Source: Clostridia bacterium
GTDB taxonomy: Bacteria > Bacillota > Clostridia > Oscillospirales > CAG-382
Direction: 5' to 3'
Length of the DNA: 64,000 nucleotides
Assembly (NCBI GenBank): GCA_017561145.1
Contig: JAFZDO010000041.1
Span: 1-64,000, forward strand
Shown here: piece by piece, positions 44,701 through 53,440 of the stretch
Numbering within the stretch: the first letter of the stretch is position 1
How the letters are laid out: every line of letters begins with the position of its first letter
Notes under the pieces: model-generated
The model's input: only the letters and a program-made list of their open reading frames with translations
Database searches by the model: none
Told to the model about the DNA's origin: nothing
Made by a program: the position numbers and the translations under genes

Positions 44701-45409
44701 TTTCGGCTTCCTTTGCAAGCGGGCCGATGCGCGAGGAAATTTCCGAAAGGATGTCGTTAACACGAACGAGATTGTTTTCGGTATCACGCAATTTACGCTC
44801 TGCCTCGAGCTTCTTGTAACGGATCTTCGAAATACCCGCCGCCTCTTCAAAAATACTGCGGCGCTCATCGTCCTTTTGCGAAAGCACCTCGGCTATCTTA
44901 CCCTGACCGATTACGGAATATCCCTCTCTGCCGATACCGGTATCGTAAAAGAGCTCGTAGATATCCTTAAGACGAACCTGCTTTTTGTTTATGTAATATT
45001 CGCTTTCGCCGCTTCGGTAAAGCTTTCTCGTTACCGAAACCTCGGTATTATCCGAAAGGCGGTATGCTCCGCTTTCGCTTTTTGCGGTATCCTCACCCTG
45101 TTCTTCTTCGCTTTCGATGGTGATATGATTTGCGCGGTTATATTCCTCCTCGGTGTCGATAAAAAGCGTTACCGACGAGCAGTTTGCCGCCGCACGGGAT
45201 GCGGTACCGTTAAAGATAACGTCCTCCATACGGCTACCGCGAAGAGATTTTGCGCTCATTTCGCCCAAAACCCAACGAATCGCGTCGGAAATGTTCGATT
45301 TACCGCTTCCGTTAGGGCCGATTATCGCCGTAACACCGCTGTCAAAGCTTATTCGCGTTTTATCGGGGAAGGATTTAAACCCCTGCATTTCTATTGCTTT
45401 AAGGCGCAT
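41750..45409 (-). CDS. smc: SMC, chromosome condensation and segregation ATPase
   Basis: The 1219-residue protein starts MRLKAIEMQGFKSFPDKTRI. Walker A is GPNGSGKSN (about 32-40). Long coiled coils flank a hinge at about 510-660, containing GRTVVADNIDSA and GGSYTGGS. The C-terminal head has the signature LSGGEQSF and Walker B CVFDEIESALDD. With ScpA/ScpB (not in the window) it folds and separates the chromosome. AAGGAG precedes the ATG. It is the longest gene here and intact. Confidence 0.98.
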   Translation of the reverse strand: MRLKAIEMQGFKSFPDKTRISFDSGVTAIIGPNGSGKSNISDAIRWVLGEMSAKSLRGSRMEDVIFNGTASRAAANCSSVTLFIDTEEEYNRANHITIESEEEQGEDTAKSESGAYRLSDNTEVSVTRKLYRSGESEYYINKKQVRLKDIYELFYDTGIGREGYSVIGQGKIAEVLSQKDDERRSIFEEAAGISKIRYKKLEAERKLRDTENNLVRVNDILSEISSRIGPLAKEAENAKQYLVLSEEKKGIEITLWLDRLDHLRKRRVECETDLAAAKIALDTAEREAASCDEATDRILNETYEFSRIMSECEREKTEAVHKKGEAEGKKAVCTNDIAHAEDSASEAKATVASANAELAEVEKNTAVCVSAKELLEEKSRALEADAAKAESDYENARAASLNADKESESATARLAILTAEQSKLTALEAARNASLEAERRNADETAVLLASAMERRNALKAELEQAEKALAEINKTINDTENKIISLDYERASKLQALRAAGDEITAEKIAVSGEEQRRDQLIRLENLLEGYSESVKRVINDCTSGEIKNNGQKIGLYGTVSNIISSENEHIIALETALAASVQFIVVEKESDAKACIRYLKENKLGRATFLPLESVNGKKCDVSAIKDMKGYIGIASELAKYDKKFEGVVNDLLGRTVVADNIDSASAIARQSGFKIKTVTLDGQIINAGGSYTGGSSAVKVGVFTRAMDIERLGESIKAREEKIKALELKREKINEECSEADGALEALRVSLSASNSSKASKAAISDSLKQRIDEEDARIASLSSGGEMLKNLEAELQSIMAESVQLNNAISAATEARESARLTAEDLKKAEETAFAAVSEARMSLFTVKNEVAVANERLELTKRRETELKARITVASAAIEKSEAVIKECVAEIGRLNAECGECDAIIASCEKRLNDLISGREEKEKQLNEMRAKQKTVSAAKEEAFRNVTEAEMKCTSVNTEFDTVTGKLWDEYELTYSDAEKFRLPKESMDKGATRLASLKAKIRAMGTINVNAVEEYRVTKERYDFLTTQTEDLNKTRASLDRTIAKLASGMKETFLECFEKINTEFNAVFTELFGGGSARAELTDPMLPLECGIDIVLKVPGKSVRSISLLSGGEQSFAAISLYLALQRVNPSPFCVFDEIESALDDVNIVKLASYVRRNSDKTQYILITHRRGTMERADTIYGITMRQKGISDFMKLNMAKLDDIIKEYAE

Positions 45410-45412
45410 TTC

Positions 45413-46420
45413 TTACACACTCCTTTTTGTCAATTTCGGTTCAAACCGAGTCGTTTCGGTTGCGTAGATATCTACCTCGACGGCACCCGTTTGATTTTTG
45501 ATGCGCTCGATCGCGCATCCGCTGTGTCCGTTAAGCATCGAAATATCGTTTTTCCTGATGCCTACTTGAAGCGTCTTGCCGCGGCAGTCGCCCGCCTTTT
45601 CGGCAATGATCTCGGTATACACGCAGCTTTTGACCAACTCGCCGATCGACGGGTGGTTTGCTCCGTAGCGCGCATTTTTAAGATTTTCCGAGGCGTGAAG
45701 TCCGACACGCAAGACCTTTACGCCCGAATCGAGAAATATTTTATAGCATTTCGCGGTACGCTCAACGGCCTCGTCAAGCGCAAGCGGCTTATATTCACCG
45801 TTTTCCGTCATATCGCAAAGTCTTGTATCCTCGAATACGACAGTCGGATATATTCTTGCCTCGCCCGCACCCATTTTTACGATATCCCTTGCGGTCTGCA
45901 ATTCGTCTTCAAGCGTCGAGCCGGGAAGCCCGATCATCATCTGTCCGCCGAAAACAAAGCCGTTTTCGGTTATCATTTTTGCCGATTCAAACGAGCTTTT
46001 CGCCGTATGTCCGCGGCTCGATGCGGCAAGCACTCTATCGGACGTGCTTTGAACGCCGAGCTCGATATTTCTTACGCGGTATTTAGCAAGAAGCTTCAGA
46101 ATTTCTTCGTTGATGCAATCGGGACGCGTTGATATTCTTATGCTTTCGGCAACGCCCTTGTCGATATATTCGTTTGCGACCTCAAGAAGCGCTTCCATAC
46201 GGTTTCTGTCGATCGCGGTAAAGCTTCCGCCAAAAAACGCGATCTGGCTTTCGGCAAAATCACCGAAGCCGTTTTCGAGCATCGCACGAAGCTCTTTTAT
46301 TTCCTCGTCCGGTCTTTTGTCACTGTCAACTCCGGTGATCTTCGTCTGTGAGCAAAAGACACAGCAATTCGGACATCCGGCGTGGGGAACGAAGAAGGAA
46401 AAGTTACGATGGGTCTTCAT
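45413..46420 (-). CDS. Elp3/YhcC-type radical SAM protein
   Basis: From the ATG at 46420 the protein has 335 residues. The iron-sulfur motif is CPNCCVFC, preceded by FFVPHAG. FFGGSFTAIDRNRMEALL and VRNIELGVQSTSDRVL match the Elp3-like branch, and QMMIGLPGSTLEDE follows. The substrate is unknown; related proteins act on tRNA or other RNAs. No strong ribosome binding site is seen, but its start overlaps rnc by 17 nt, so coupling is likely. A longer start at 46474 is possible. Radical SAM genes in this place, between rnc and smc, are common in Clostridia. Confidence 0.85.
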   Translation of the reverse strand: MKTHRNFSFFVPHAGCPNCCVFCSQTKITGVDSDKRPDEEIKELRAMLENGFGDFAESQIAFFGGSFTAIDRNRMEALLEVANEYIDKGVAESIRISTRPDCINEEILKLLAKYRVRNIELGVQSTSDRVLAASSRGHTAKSSFESAKMITENGFVFGGQMMIGLPGSTLEDELQTARDIVKMGAGEARIYPTVVFEDTRLCDMTENGEYKPLALDEAVERTAKCYKIFLDSGVKVLRVGLHASENLKNARYGANHPSIGELVKSCVYTEIIAEKAGDCRGKTLQVGIRKNDISMLNGHSGCAIERIKNQTGAVEVDIYATETTRFEPKLTKRSV

Positions 46421-47123
46421 CCAATTCACCGAGAAGTATGAGCGCTTCGTGCGCGGCGGCTTGCTCCGCCTCACGCTTCGAGCGTCCGCTTCCCTTTCCG
46501 AGCAGGTTGGAATTCAAAAATACCTCGTAATGGAAAACTCTGTCGTGGGGAGGACCCTCCTCCAGCACGAGCGAGTAGGACAAAACCTCCTCGGGAGTTT
46601 GCTGAGCGATTCTTTGCAAACGCGATTTATAATCCTCTGTGCCCGTCTTGATAACGGTTTCCAGCATTTTCGTAATGAACGGAAGCACGAACGCCTTTGC
46701 ATTCTCCATACCGCCGTCAAGATATATCGCCGCAATAAGCGCCTCGAAGGCATCCGAAACGGTGCTCTTTCTGTGGCGGCCTCCGCTTGCAAGCGATTCT
46801 CCCTTGCCGAAAAGCATATAATCGCCAAGATTCAAACTGTTTGCAAATACCGCAAGCGTGTCCTCGCACACGAGCGCCGCGCGCGTGCGCGTAAGAAAGC
46901 CCTCGTCTGCTTCGGGAAAGCGGTTGTAAAGGAATTCTGCGGTGATGATCGAAAGTATCGAGTCACCGAGAAATTCGCTTCGCTCGTTGCTAACCGAAAA
47001 TCCTCTTTTGCGGTTTTCGTTGCAATAGGAGGAATGGGTAAGCGCAACGGTAAGGAGAGATTTATCCTTAAAGGTGTAATTTATTTCTTTTTCAAGAATG
47101 AAAAAATCCTTTTCTTCACTCAT
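46404..47123 (-). CDS. rnc: RNase III
   Basis: The 239-residue protein has the endonuclease domain with the signature ERSEFLGDSILS and the second acidic cluster in SDAFEALIAAIYLDGG. A double-stranded RNA-binding domain (GSGRSKREAEQAAAHEAL) is at the end. It processes rRNA precursors and structured RNAs. GAGG inside the plsX tail serves as its ribosome binding site; the two genes overlap by 8 nt, with no acpP between. Confidence 0.97.
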   Translation of the reverse strand: MSEEKDFFILEKEINYTFKDKSLLTVALTHSSYCNENRKRGFSVSNERSEFLGDSILSIITAEFLYNRFPEADEGFLTRTRAALVCEDTLAVFANSLNLGDYMLFGKGESLASGGRHRKSTVSDAFEALIAAIYLDGGMENAKAFVLPFITKMLETVIKTGTEDYKSRLQRIAQQTPEEVLSYSLVLEEGPPHDRVFHYEVFLNSNLLGKGSGRSKREAEQAAAHEALILLGELDEDPS

Positions 47124-48141
47124 TGGAAGCAGCCTCCGAGGAATCTTCGGTCTTTTTTGCTATGTTTTCGGCGATCTTTTCGATAGTGCCGTTCTTGCAA
47201 TAGAGCAATACCTGCTTTATTGCGGAGCGGAAGGAATATGCATCCGAGCTGCCGTGTGCCTTGACGACAGGCTTTGCGAGTCCCAAAAAGGGCGCTCCGC
47301 CGTATTCGGACGGATCAAGACGCTTTTTAAGGCGCTTCGTGTGCTTCAACGTCATTGCGCCGGCAACGGTTGCCACCGCGGACGCGTGGAAAAGATCTCT
47401 AAGGGTTTTCGACATAAATTTCGCCATACCCTCGATAAGCTTGAGTGTGATATTGCCGGTAAAGCCGTCGCATACCAAAACGTCGCAGCATCCAAAGGGG
47501 ATGACCTTGCCCTCGCAGTTGCCGACGAAATTGATCGTTTCATCGCTCGACAAAAGCGCGTGCGCATCGACGTAAAGCTGGGTGCCCTTGTGCGGCTCGG
47601 TGCCGTTGTTGAGCAGACCTACGCGAGGGCGCTCCACTCCAAGCACGTTTTCGGCGTATATCGAGCCCATACGGGCATAAAGATCCAAAACCTCGGGTGT
47701 TGCATCGAGATTCGCGCCGCAGTCGAGAAGAACAAACGGAGTTTCAAGAGGGAGCACCGAGCCGAGTGCGGCACGGCGTACGCCCTTGATACGGCGGATT
47801 ATGAGCGATGCAGCGGTGAAAAGCGCACCGGTGTTGCCCGCGCTGACGACTGCGTCCGCAACGCCGTCCTTGCAAAGCTTACACGCGATAACGAGCGAGG
47901 AATCGCTCTTTTCCTTCATCACCTTACCGGGGTCGTCGGTCATATAAACAACGCTTCCGGCAACCTGAGTGGTTACGTTTTCGGGCAACGGGGGAAGCTC
48001 GTTGATCGCTTCCTCGGTACCGACGAGTATAAGGCTTAAGCCTTCGTTTGCGAACTCGCTTGCGGCGTTCAACGCGCCCTTGGCAAGCTCGCTTGCGGAG
48101 TTATCTCCGCCCATTATATCAACTGCTACGGTTATTTTCAT
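47116..48141 (-). CDS. plsX: PlsX, phosphate acyltransferase
   Basis: The 341-residue protein starts MKITVAVDIMGGDNSASELA and has SAGNTGALFTAASLIIRRIK, CGANLDATPEVL and VCDGFTGNITLKLIEGMA. PlsX converts acyl-ACP to acyl-phosphate for PlsY in phospholipid synthesis. It usually sits with fatty-acid genes and acpP. Here it stands between topA and rnc. Confidence 0.97.
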   Translation of the reverse strand: MKITVAVDIMGGDNSASELAKGALNAASEFANEGLSLILVGTEEAINELPPLPENVTTQVAGSVVYMTDDPGKVMKEKSDSSLVIACKLCKDGVADAVVSAGNTGALFTAASLIIRRIKGVRRAALGSVLPLETPFVLLDCGANLDATPEVLDLYARMGSIYAENVLGVERPRVGLLNNGTEPHKGTQLYVDAHALLSSDETINFVGNCEGKVIPFGCCDVLVCDGFTGNITLKLIEGMAKFMSKTLRDLFHASAVATVAGAMTLKHTKRLKKRLDPSEYGGAPFLGLAKPVVKAHGSSDAYSFRSAIKQVLLYCKNGTIEKIAENIAKKTEDSSEAASNE

Positions 48142-48166
48142 TTTACCTTAGCTCCATTTATAAAAA

Positions 48167-50404
48167 TTATTTGCCTTCGCTCCAGCCGCAATCGTTTTTG
48201 CAGTAATAGAATTCGCGGTTTTTCTTCTTCAGAACGACTGCCGAGCATTTGGGACAGCGACGCTCGGTGGGAAGATCCCACGAGGAGAATCCGCACTTGG
48301 GATAATCCTCACAAGCGTAATAAACCTTGCGGCTCTTCGTCTGCTTGACCATAATGCGCTTTCCGCAATCGGGACAAGCGATACCGCTGTCGCGGCGATA
48401 AGGCACCGCGGTTTTACATTCGGGATAGTTACGGCACGCAAAGAAGTTGCCGTGAGGACCCTTGCGAAGAAGCATATCGCTTCCGCACTTGGGACATTTT
48501 TCGTCGGCAAGCACCTCTGTCTGGGGCTTTTCCTGCTCCTCGTGCTTTTCTTCCTCGCCGCCGAGACGCTTGGTGTTTTTACATTTGGGATAATTGGGGC
48601 AAGCTGCGAATTTGCCGTACTTGCCGGTTCTTTCGACCATTATAGCGCCGCACTTTTCGCACACGATGCCGGTTTCTACCTTGGGGATCTCAACACGCTC
48701 GCTTCCGAGAGTCTTTTCCGCCTCGTCGAGCTGAGCGCTGAAGTGACGGTAGAATTCCTCGAGCACGTCGATATATTCGCTGACGCCCTCTTCGATCTTA
48801 TCGAGATCCTCCTCCATTTCGGCGGTGAACTTGTAGTCAACGATATGCGAGAATGCCGTTTTCATGGTTTCGGTGGTGATAACGCCAAGCTCGGTGGGGA
48901 TCAATATCTTTCCGTCGCGGCGGATATATCCGCGCGAGATTATCGTGGTAATGGTCGCGGTATAGGTCGAAGGTCTGCCAATGCCCATATCCTCGAGCGC
49001 TTTACTGAGAGAGCCTTCGGTGAAGCGCATGGGAGGCTGAGTAAACTTTTGCTCGGGCTCGATACCGTTTGCGGTAAGGACGTCGCCCTCGTTAAGCTTG
49101 GGAAGAGCATCCGTTCCCTCCTCCTCGGGATTTTCATCGCCTATATCGCCGTAGACCGCCGCAAATCCGCGGAATTTAACGGTATGACCGTTTGCACGGA
49201 AGATGCATCCTCCCGAAACGATATCTGCGGTAACTGTGTCCAACAGCTCGGGCGCCATCTGTGAAGCGATAAAGCGATCCCAGATAAGCTTATAGAGCTT
49301 GTACTGATCGTTACTTATCTTGCCGCGCAGAGATTCGGGAGTTATGGTCGGATCGGTGGGGCGGATAGCCTCGTGCGCGTCCTGCGCGTTCTTTTTAAGC
49401 TTGTATTTATTCGGGGTTGCGGGATAATACTCCGCGCCGTAATTTTCAACAATAACGGCCTTTGCCGCCTCACGCGCTTCATCGGAGATACGTATCGAGT
49501 CGGTACGCATATAGGTGATAAGACCGTGGGTGCTCTTTTCACCGATATTAACACCCTCGTAAAGCTCCTGAGCGATAAGCATGGTCTTTTGCGATTGGAA
49601 CGAAAGCTTGCGGTTCGCATCCTGAAGCAGAGTCGAGGTGATAAAAGGAGGTGCGGGACGGCGTTGCTTAACGGCACGCTTGACCGATTCCACCTTGAAA
49701 TCGCCACCGTTTATTGCCGCAAGGACAGATTTCACAGCCTCTTCGTTTGCAAGGTCGAGCTTCTTTCCGTCACGGCCGAAAAACTTCGCCTTGAACATCT
49801 CGCCGTCCTTGGTGATGAATATTGCGGTGATCACCCAATATTCCTCGGGTACGAAGGCTTGGATCTCCTGCTCGCGTTCTACAACGATCCTTGTTGCGAC
49901 AGACTGAACACGGCCTGCGGAAAGTCCGTTCTTGATGTGCTTCCAAAGAAAAGGACTGATCTTATAGCCCACAAGGCGGTCGAGAATTCTTCTGGTCTGT
50001 TGGCTGTTGACCAGATTCATATCGATATCGCGCGGGTGCTTGATAGCCTCCTTGACCTTGTTTTTGGTAACCTCGTTGAACGTGATGCGCTTCGTCTTCG
50101 CAGGGTCGAGCGCAAGAACGTTCGCGAGATGCCAGCTTATTGCCTCGCCTTCGCGATCGGGGTCGGCTGCAAGGAATACGCGATCAGCCGCCTTTGCTTC
50201 CTTGCGGAGCTCGTTTATAAGCTCGCCCTTGCCGCGGATGTTAATATATTGCGGCTCGAATCCGTTTTCGATATCTATACCGAGCTTGCTTTTGGGAAGG
50301 TCGCGTACGTGTCCTTTTGAGGACTTGACCTTATAGCCCTTACCGAGAAAGCCCTTGATTGTATTCGCCTTATACGGCGATTCGACGATTACGAGTGTGT
50401 TCAT
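48167..50404 (-). CDS. topA: TopA, DNA topoisomerase I
   Basis: From the ATG at 50404 (GGAG 7 nt upstream) the protein has 745 residues. A Toprim domain (NTLVIVESPYKANTIKGFLG; FLAADPDREGEAISWH) is followed by the catalytic tyrosine region ITYMRTDSIRIS. At the end are at least three four-cysteine zinc ribbons (CEKCGAIM...CPNYPKC, CPKCGSDM...CRNYPEC, CPDCGKRI...CEDYPKC) and a fourth partial one. It relaxes negative supercoils. It follows dprA, the standard pairing. Confidence 0.98.
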   Translation of the reverse strand: MNTLVIVESPYKANTIKGFLGKGYKVKSSKGHVRDLPKSKLGIDIENGFEPQYINIRGKGELINELRKEAKAADRVFLAADPDREGEAISWHLANVLALDPAKTKRITFNEVTKNKVKEAIKHPRDIDMNLVNSQQTRRILDRLVGYKISPFLWKHIKNGLSAGRVQSVATRIVVEREQEIQAFVPEEYWVITAIFITKDGEMFKAKFFGRDGKKLDLANEEAVKSVLAAINGGDFKVESVKRAVKQRRPAPPFITSTLLQDANRKLSFQSQKTMLIAQELYEGVNIGEKSTHGLITYMRTDSIRISDEAREAAKAVIVENYGAEYYPATPNKYKLKKNAQDAHEAIRPTDPTITPESLRGKISNDQYKLYKLIWDRFIASQMAPELLDTVTADIVSGGCIFRANGHTVKFRGFAAVYGDIGDENPEEEGTDALPKLNEGDVLTANGIEPEQKFTQPPMRFTEGSLSKALEDMGIGRPSTYTATITTIISRGYIRRDGKILIPTELGVITTETMKTAFSHIVDYKFTAEMEEDLDKIEEGVSEYIDVLEEFYRHFSAQLDEAEKTLGSERVEIPKVETGIVCEKCGAIMVERTGKYGKFAACPNYPKCKNTKRLGGEEEKHEEQEKPQTEVLADEKCPKCGSDMLLRKGPHGNFFACRNYPECKTAVPYRRDSGIACPDCGKRIMVKQTKSRKVYYACEDYPKCGFSSWDLPTERRCPKCSAVVLKKKNREFYYCKNDCGWSEGK

Positions 50405-50453
50405 CAAATTTCTCCTGTTGATTTGCGTGTTTTATGATAACGGTGATAGTCTG

Positions 50454-51701
50454 TTAAAATTTGGAGGAAACGAATCTTCCGCCCGGACAGGCGATTATCT
50501 TTCCGTCTATCTCCATAAATGTCAGCTCGGTCATAACCTCGGCAATGCCGATGCCTGTGCGAGCCGATATCTCGTCGGCGGTCACCGCGCGCGGACCCTT
50601 TAAAACGGTCATTATGCGGTCGGCGATCTCGCCCGAAAATTGCTTTTCCTGAGGCATTTGCTCGGAAGCCTCATCTCCTTTGAGCTCTTCGAGCTCCGGT
50701 GCCGAAGCCTTAAAGCTCTCCTCGACGGCAACAGGCTTTGCCTTGGGTTTTGCGGTCTTTTCCTTCTTTTCGGCCTTGCTGCCGTAGGATTTAAGCTGTT
50801 CGGTAAGCGAAGGCTCGTAGGTTTTGATCCTTTCGGGATATTCGAGCATGAGAGCGCTTAATACGTCCATCGGCTCGGTCGCCGCGGGGATACCTGTTTT
50901 GATCAGCTTGTTCGTGCCTGCGTTTTCGGCGCCGATCGCACCGGGCACCGCAAACACCGCACGTCCCTGAGACGTAGCGTGGCGGGCGGTTATAAGCGCA
51001 CCGCTCGTTTCGCCCGCTTCGGCAATAACGACCGCGTTGCTTATTCCGCTTATAATTCTGTTACGGTTGGGAAAATCGGCTCTCGTACGCGGAGCACCGG
51101 GATAGAGCTCGCTGATAACGAGGCCGCGTTTATATAAGGTTTCGAACGCTTTAAGGTTTTCCTTGGGATAAATATCTCCGATAGGGTTTCCGAGCACGGC
51201 TACGGTATATCCGTCTGCCATGACCGCACCGCGGTGAGCGGCGGTATCGATACCCTTTGCAAGTCCGCTTATTACGTAAGCTCCGCTTTTCGAAAAGTTA
51301 TAAGCGAAGCTTTCAGCCGTCTGCTTGCCGTAATCGGTCATATTTCTTGTACCGACTATCGCAACGCAGGGCGTTTTGTTAAGATCGCGGAAATTGCCGA
51401 TCGAATAAAGTGCGACGGGCGGCATTTCGATGCTGCGCAATTTTTCGGGATAAAGCTCGTCATAATAGCCCGTGATCCTCACCCCGAGAGCTTCACAGCG
51501 CTTCAACACCTCAAAGGCGGAAGAATTATCCTTGCTTTCAAGGCGCTTGATATACTTTGACTTCGATTCTCCGAGAAAGGAAAAATCCTCGCAATTGTAA
51601 ATTTCCTCGATGCTTTGGAAACGGTTGAATATATCGCTCACCAAGCGGCTGTATAAGCCGACCGCCTGCTGAAGCCAGATGTAGAGCACTTGATGTTTCA
51701 T
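50454..51701 (-). CDS. dprA: DprA/Smf DNA-processing protein
   Basis: The 415-residue protein starts at the ATG at 51701 (GGGGGA upstream). The Rossmann-like core carries VAIVGTRNMTDYGKQTAESF, ISGLAKGIDTAAHRGA and GGAL-type features (AEAGETSGALITARHA). A long charged linker (about 290-350, with the EKKEKTAKPKAKP stretch) leads to a C-terminal winged helix. DprA loads RecA on incoming single-stranded DNA during transformation. It overlaps trmH by 4 nt. Confidence 0.95.
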   Translation of the reverse strand: MKHQVLYIWLQQAVGLYSRLVSDIFNRFQSIEEIYNCEDFSFLGESKSKYIKRLESKDNSSAFEVLKRCEALGVRITGYYDELYPEKLRSIEMPPVALYSIGNFRDLNKTPCVAIVGTRNMTDYGKQTAESFAYNFSKSGAYVISGLAKGIDTAAHRGAVMADGYTVAVLGNPIGDIYPKENLKAFETLYKRGLVISELYPGAPRTRADFPNRNRIISGISNAVVIAEAGETSGALITARHATSQGRAVFAVPGAIGAENAGTNKLIKTGIPAATEPMDVLSALMLEYPERIKTYEPSLTEQLKSYGSKAEKKEKTAKPKAKPVAVEESFKASAPELEELKGDEASEQMPQEKQFSGEIADRIMTVLKGPRAVTADEISARTGIGIAEVMTELTFMEIDGKIIACPGGRFVSSKF

Positions 51702-52504
51702 TGCATTCCCCCACGCTTCGCTTCCCAAAGCAATACCGCAGAAGCTATCGCGGCGTTAAGGCTTTCGGTCTTGCCCGACATCGGAATTATCGCGGTCATG
51801 CTACAGGCATCGATAACCTCGGACGAAAGCCCGTTGCCCTCGTTACCGACTGCAAAGATATCGGTCGCTTCGATTTCAAATCTGCCGAGTGTATATGCGT
51901 TTTCGTTAAGCGCAGCGGCGATGACACGCCTGCCTTGCGACTTTAACGATTCTATCGTTTTTACGGTGTCGGGACAAACGAATATTTCACCGGTAAACAT
52001 TGCGCCCATCGTCGCGCGGACGGTTTTGGAGGAAAATACGTCTGCGCATCTGCCGCAAAGCAGAACGGGACAGTCAAGCGCTGTCGCAGTACGCACGACC
52101 GTACCGACGTTGCCGTTGTCCTGAAGGTCGACAAGCATTATCGCGTTGCCCTTTACGCTTTGAGAGAGCTTTTCGCAATCATCCTGTACGAAGGCGACGT
52201 TATCAAGATATTCCGAAACGGTAAAAATGCCCTGCGGAGCCTTTTCCTCCGTGAGCTTTTCATAGACCGCATCGGTCACCTCGAAAATATCGCAATCGGC
52301 GCCGTCTATAAGCGACGCATACTTTTGCAAAGCATCCTCGCGGACGAAGAGCATCTTAGGGGTGTTGCCTGCCTTAAGATATTCCTCCAAAAGGTGCACG
52401 CCCTCAAAACAGAAAAGGCGCATCTCTTCCCTTTTGCGCTTATCGCGCAGTGCGCTGATATTCTTTATGGTCGGATTATTTCGCGATTCTATTCTTTTAA
52501 CCAT
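51698..52504 (-). CDS. TrmH/SpoU-family RNA 2'-O-methyltransferase
   Basis: The 268-residue protein (ATG at 52504, AGGGA upstream) has an N-terminal substrate-binding domain (SRNNPTIKNISALRDKRKRE) and a SPOUT domain: LVDLQDNGNVGTVVRTATAL, then IFAVGNEGNGLSSEVIDACS, then IIPMSGKTESLNAAIASAV. It probably methylates a ribose in 23S rRNA or tRNA; the exact target is not readable. A strong terminator sits right before it. Confidence 0.92.
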   Translation of the reverse strand: MVKRIESRNNPTIKNISALRDKRKREEMRLFCFEGVHLLEEYLKAGNTPKMLFVREDALQKYASLIDGADCDIFEVTDAVYEKLTEEKAPQGIFTVSEYLDNVAFVQDDCEKLSQSVKGNAIMLVDLQDNGNVGTVVRTATALDCPVLLCGRCADVFSSKTVRATMGAMFTGEIFVCPDTVKTIESLKSQGRRVIAAALNENAYTLGRFEIEATDIFAVGNEGNGLSSEVIDACSMTAIIPMSGKTESLNAAIASAVLLWEAKRGGMQ

Positions 52505-52513
52505 AATTTTCCC

Positions 52514-52562
52514 TAAAAAAGAAAGCATACTATTATATTATATAATAATAGTACGCTTTTTA
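52514..52562 (-). terminator. Long AT-rich hairpin terminator after prmC
   Basis: On the minus strand the arms AAAGCGTACTATTAT and ATAATAGTATGCTTT pair over about 15 bp, with one G-T wobble, and are followed by C-TTTTTT. It separates the yqhQ-prmC unit from trmH-dprA-topA. Confidence 0.85.
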
Positions 52563-52591
52563 ATTATTGTCAATATTATTTTAATATTATT

Positions 52592-53440
52592 CTAACATTT
52601 TTTTGCAAGCAAAATACGATCGATCTTCGAATAGTCGCGCAATACCGCAACACTGTATCCGTTTTCCTGCAAAATGCGTGAAACGTCCTCGCACTGGTCG
52701 ATGCCGATCTCATAAATAAGTATGCCGTCTTTTTTAAGAATATGGGGCACCAACGCTGTAACGATACGGTAATATTTCAATCCGTCCTCGCCGCCGTCAA
52801 GCGCAGTATCGGGCTCAAAGCCGACCTGCGGAGAAAGCGTCTGGATATCGTCGGTCGGAATATAAGGCGGATTGCAGATAACAAGGTCCAAAGGACGCTC
52901 GATAAGCGAAGCAAGCTCGATATAATCGTCCTCGTCAAGAGCATCGAAGCGGCGGACGGAAACGTTTTTCTGATCCTCAAGATTCTTTTCGGTATAGGGC
53001 AGAGCCTTTAACGAAAGCTCGAGCGCATAGCCGCTGACAGTGGGCTTTTCGGCAGCGATCGCCTTTGCGATACAGCCGCTTCCGCTGCAGATATCGGCAA
53101 AAAGATCGCCGTCCTTAAGCACGCCCAAAGCCGCCTTTACGCCTATTTCGGTATCGCTTCTCGGAATGAAAACGCCGTCGCCGACGTTTATCTCATAACC
53201 GTAAAAATTGCATTTTCCGAGCACGTACTGCAAGGGCTTTCCGAGCGAAAGCTCGAAAACCGCGCCGCTTATAAAGGGATCGATAGAACGCGAAACCTCA
53301 TCGTCAAGATGGGCGAGAAGATGACCGCGCTCGACCTTCAGAGCCTCGCAAAGCAGCATATCGGCAATAACGTCACCCTCATCGGGAGAAATTTCAAGAA
53401 GCATTTCGCGCAGCTTTGCGCGGTATTGTTTAAGCGTCAA
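52592..53440 (-). CDS. prmC: PrmC, release-factor glutamine methyltransferase
   Basis: I place the start at TTG 53440 (282 residues), preceded by GAGGAGG at good spacing; the longer frame to 53605 is out-of-frame DNA of the upstream gene. The N-terminal helical domain reads MLLEISPDEGDVIADMLLCE. The SAM motif is FADICSGSGCIAKAIAAEKP, and the catalytic motif is VICNPPYIPTDD. PrmC methylates the GGQ glutamine of RF1 and RF2. It overlaps the YqhQ gene by 11 nt. Confidence 0.95.
   Translation of the reverse strand: MTLKQYRAKLREMLLEISPDEGDVIADMLLCEALKVERGHLLAHLDDEVSRSIDPFISGAVFELSLGKPLQYVLGKCNFYGYEINVGDGVFIPRSDTEIGVKAALGVLKDGDLFADICSGSGCIAKAIAAEKPTVSGYALELSLKALPYTEKNLEDQKNVSVRRFDALDEDDYIELASLIERPLDLVICNPPYIPTDDIQTLSPQVGFEPDTALDGGEDGLKYYRIVTALVPHILKKDGILIYEIGIDQCEDVSRILQENGYSVAVLRDYSKIDRILLAKKC

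Noticed and set aside
44147..46132. Open frame of 661 codons on the plus strand
   Set aside because: It lies antisense to smc and the radical SAM gene, has low-complexity Cys/Arg/Phe-rich sequence and no ribosome binding site. It is a shadow caused by codon bias.
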